The position numbers were made by a program, and so were the translations under genes. From Aureimonas jatrophae (GTDB taxonomy: Bacteria > Pseudomonadota > Alphaproteobacteria > Rhizobiales > Rhizobiaceae): a stretch of 64,000 bases of DNA. The notes below the pieces were generated by a model. That model was not told the DNA's origin and made no database searches. It worked only from the letters and a program-made list of their open reading frames with translations. The DNA lies in assembly GCF_900104035.1 (NCBI RefSeq), contig NZ_FNIT01000001.1:372001-436000 (forward strand), read 5' to 3'. This document shows, one piece after another, positions 62,627-64,000 of this stretch (position 1 is its first letter; each line of letters begins with the position of its first letter).

Positions 62627-62956
62627 TCAGTAGCCGTAGGCCGAGTTCTTGTCGTTCGGGCTGTAGTTGTAGATCGCGGCATCCGAACCGGGGACCGAGA
62701 GCGGATCCACGACCTTGCCCTCGCGGGCGACCGTCGGCGAGTCGCCGGAACTCAACGGGCGATGGTTCGGCGCGCCGTAGGTCGAGGACATGGCGGGGCC
62801 GCGCATCGCCGCGTGATGCCGCATGGGCATGGGATGCTTGATCATGCTGGCATGATGCATGGGCTTGCGATGGTGGGTCGCGGGCTCGGCCGCCGAAGCG
62901 GCCCCGGTGGCCAGGGTGCCGAGCACGAGACCGGCGAGAATCAAACGGGTGTTCAT
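62627..62956 (-). CDS. Small exported His/Met-rich protein
   Basis: 109 residues, ATG 62956 preceded by GGGAGG. Signal peptide ~1-22 (LILAGLVLGTLATGAASA), then a His/Met-rich stretch (THHRKPMHHASMIKHPMPMRHHAAM) and a tail ending NYSPNDKNSAYGY. The His/Met content suggests periplasmic copper or other metal binding; family not recognised. Convergent with the EamA gene. Confidence 0.75.
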   Translation of the reverse strand: MNTRLILAGLVLGTLATGAASAAEPATHHRKPMHHASMIKHPMPMRHHAAMRGPAMSSTYGAPNHRPLSSGDSPTVAREGKVVDPLSVPGSDAAIYNYSPNDKNSAYGY

Positions 62957-63102
62957 CGAATTGCCTCCCAAAAGGCGTTTCCGCTGGGAGCGCCCGACCC
63001 TTGCCGGACGACGCGGCGGACATGACAAGACCTACAATGCACGAGATCGTGATCGCGTTCGGGCCGAACCGTCAGCTTGCCAAAGTTTAATCCGCGGCGC
63101 CC

Positions 63103-64000
63103 TCAGGCCAGCTCGCGGCGCAGCGTCTCGGGCGTCGTGATCGGCACCGGGGCGACCGACGCCGTATCGGCGCGCTCGGCGGCGGGCACGACGTCCGGCC
63201 TGCGGAGCATGCGCCAGGCTGCGTAGGCCGCGAACCCGACATGCGACGCGCCGGTCGCCAGAAACAGGCCGCGCGGCCCGAACGTCTCCATCAGCCAGGC
63301 CGCCAGCATCGGTCCCGCCATGGTGCCGAAGCCGTAGAGGATCAGAAGGCCGCCCGAGATCTTCACGAAGTCGGTCGGCCGGGCGAAGTCGTTGGCGTGA
63401 GCGACCGCCAAGGAATAGGCGGGATAGATGACGCCCCCGATCACGAAGGCGATCGCGAACAACGGCAGGTGCGCACTGCCCCAGACGAGGAGGCCCGCCA
63501 GCGCCGCCGACAGGCCGATGAGGCCGGCGAGCACCATGACGAGGCGACGGTCGACCCGGTCCGACAAGCGCCCAAGCGGAAACTGGAACACGAGCCCGCC
63601 GCCCATCGTGGCGACCAGCAGGGTCGAGATCTCGGCGGTGGACAGGCCGACGCGCTGTCCGAAGACCGGCGCCATGTTGGTCCAGGCGCCGGACAGGACG
63701 CCCGACAGCGTGACGCAGACCACGGCGGCGGGCGAGTTGCGCCAGATCATCCGCAGGTCGAGACGGGCCTGCACGAGGGGCTTGGGGCTCGGCGCGCGGG
63801 ACAAGGCGTTGGGGATCACCGCCAGCGCATAGAAGACCGCGCAGAGCATGAACGCCGCCGGGACGCCTTCGCCAACCTTCGGCAGCGAGAACTGCCCGGC
63901 CATCATCGCCGCCATCGACACGGCCATGTAGAGCGAGAAGACGAGGCCGCGCGTCTCGTTGGTGACGCGCTCGTTCAACCAGCTCTCGATCACCATGTAG
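63103..64000 (-). CDS. MFS transporter (C-terminal ~298 residues; N-terminus beyond the window)
   Basis: Frame is open to the window edge (upstream codon TAC before MVIESWLNERVTNETRG), so the start is missing. The YMVIESWLNER motif is typical of the YcaD/MFS sugar-permease-like group. Visible: eight to nine hydrophobic helices, and the loop motif FPLGRLSDRVDRRLVM of MFS proteins in the second half. Substrate unknown. Confidence 0.88.
   Translation of the reverse strand, partial: YMVIESWLNERVTNETRGLVFSLYMAVSMAAMMAGQFSLPKVGEGVPAAFMLCAVFYALAVIPNALSRAPSPKPLVQARLDLRMIWRNSPAAVVCVTLSGVLSGAWTNMAPVFGQRVGLSTAEISTLLVATMGGGLVFQFPLGRLSDRVDRRLVMVLAGLIGLSAALAGLLVWGSAHLPLFAIAFVIGGVIYPAYSLAVAHANDFARPTDFVKISGGLLILYGFGTMAGPMLAAWLMETFGPRGLFLATGASHVGFAAYAAWRMLRRPDVVPAAERADTASVAPVPITTPETLRRELA

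Overview
The window is one stretch of a high-GC chromosome from an alphaproteobacterium, most likely a member of the Hyphomicrobiales (Rhizobiales). The evidence is the order of housekeeping genes (a feuPQ-like pair, ccmI-ccmE-ccmF-ccmH, degP, response regulator, kinase, glnE, PleC-like kinase, pepN), the CtrA-pathway style kinases, the lineage-type DUF families (DUF1491, DUF2336, DUF5330, DUF6456, DUF1254/DUF1214) and an RcGTA-type gene transfer agent (GTA) cluster. I cannot place it to genus. I saw no tRNA, rRNA, CRISPR array, insertion sequence or integrase.

Layout. 0-5.1 kb: tail of a molybdenum hydroxylase large subunit, two PfkB sugar kinases on the minus strand, a zinc alcohol dehydrogenase and a RibD-like reductase. 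5.1-9.7 kb: a copper-type module (small DUF2946-like protein and a YcnI-PCuAC fusion), then a short ModE and the modABC molybdate transporter behind a good Mo-box. 9.7-10.4 kb: a toxin-antitoxin pair with its own operator palindrome. 10.4-15.5 kb: an RND efflux pump (permease and adaptor, minus) divergent from its TetR regulator, with an AcrR-like operator between them. 16.1-17.0 kb: a two-gene operon, a DnaA-domain-IV-like HTH protein plus a DUF6456 protein, that I read as the GTA activators GafY and GafZ. 17-26.9 kb: sufE, a DUF5330 protein, a DivJ/PleC-type kinase, a peptidoglycan-binding protein, DUF1491, DUF2336, the DUF1254/DUF1214 pair behind a class A penicillin-binding protein, and a YcgN-type protein.

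27.1-41.5 kb: a tightly packed, all-plus-strand GTA cluster in RcGTA order: gp1 (TerS-like), terminase, portal, DUF6107-like membrane protein, protease, capsid, connector, stopper, a small ORF, DUF3168, tail tube, gp10-like, tail chaperone, short tape measure, DUF2460, DUF2163, NlpC/P60, 1295-residue host-specificity protein, holin-like protein. It has no integrase, repressor or replication genes. A strong promoter sits upstream, but an intrinsic terminator lies between that promoter and gp1, and another lies inside the cluster before the tail-tube gene. Both the presumed gafYZ promoter and the GTA promoter carry inverted GGAA(A/T)A half-sites. Together with the DUF6456 protein (GafZ is reported as an antiterminator in Caulobacter) this suggests a self-contained activation-plus-antitermination circuit about 10 kb from its target. 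This is the most interesting system in the window.

41.5-64 kb: PepSY-like protein with a FeuPQ-type two-component system, a 17-kDa-antigen-like lipoprotein, cytochrome c maturation genes, DegP-type protease with a second two-component system, glnE, a PleC-like kinase, pepN, an EamA transporter, a His/Met-rich secreted protein and the C-terminal part of an MFS transporter that runs off the window.
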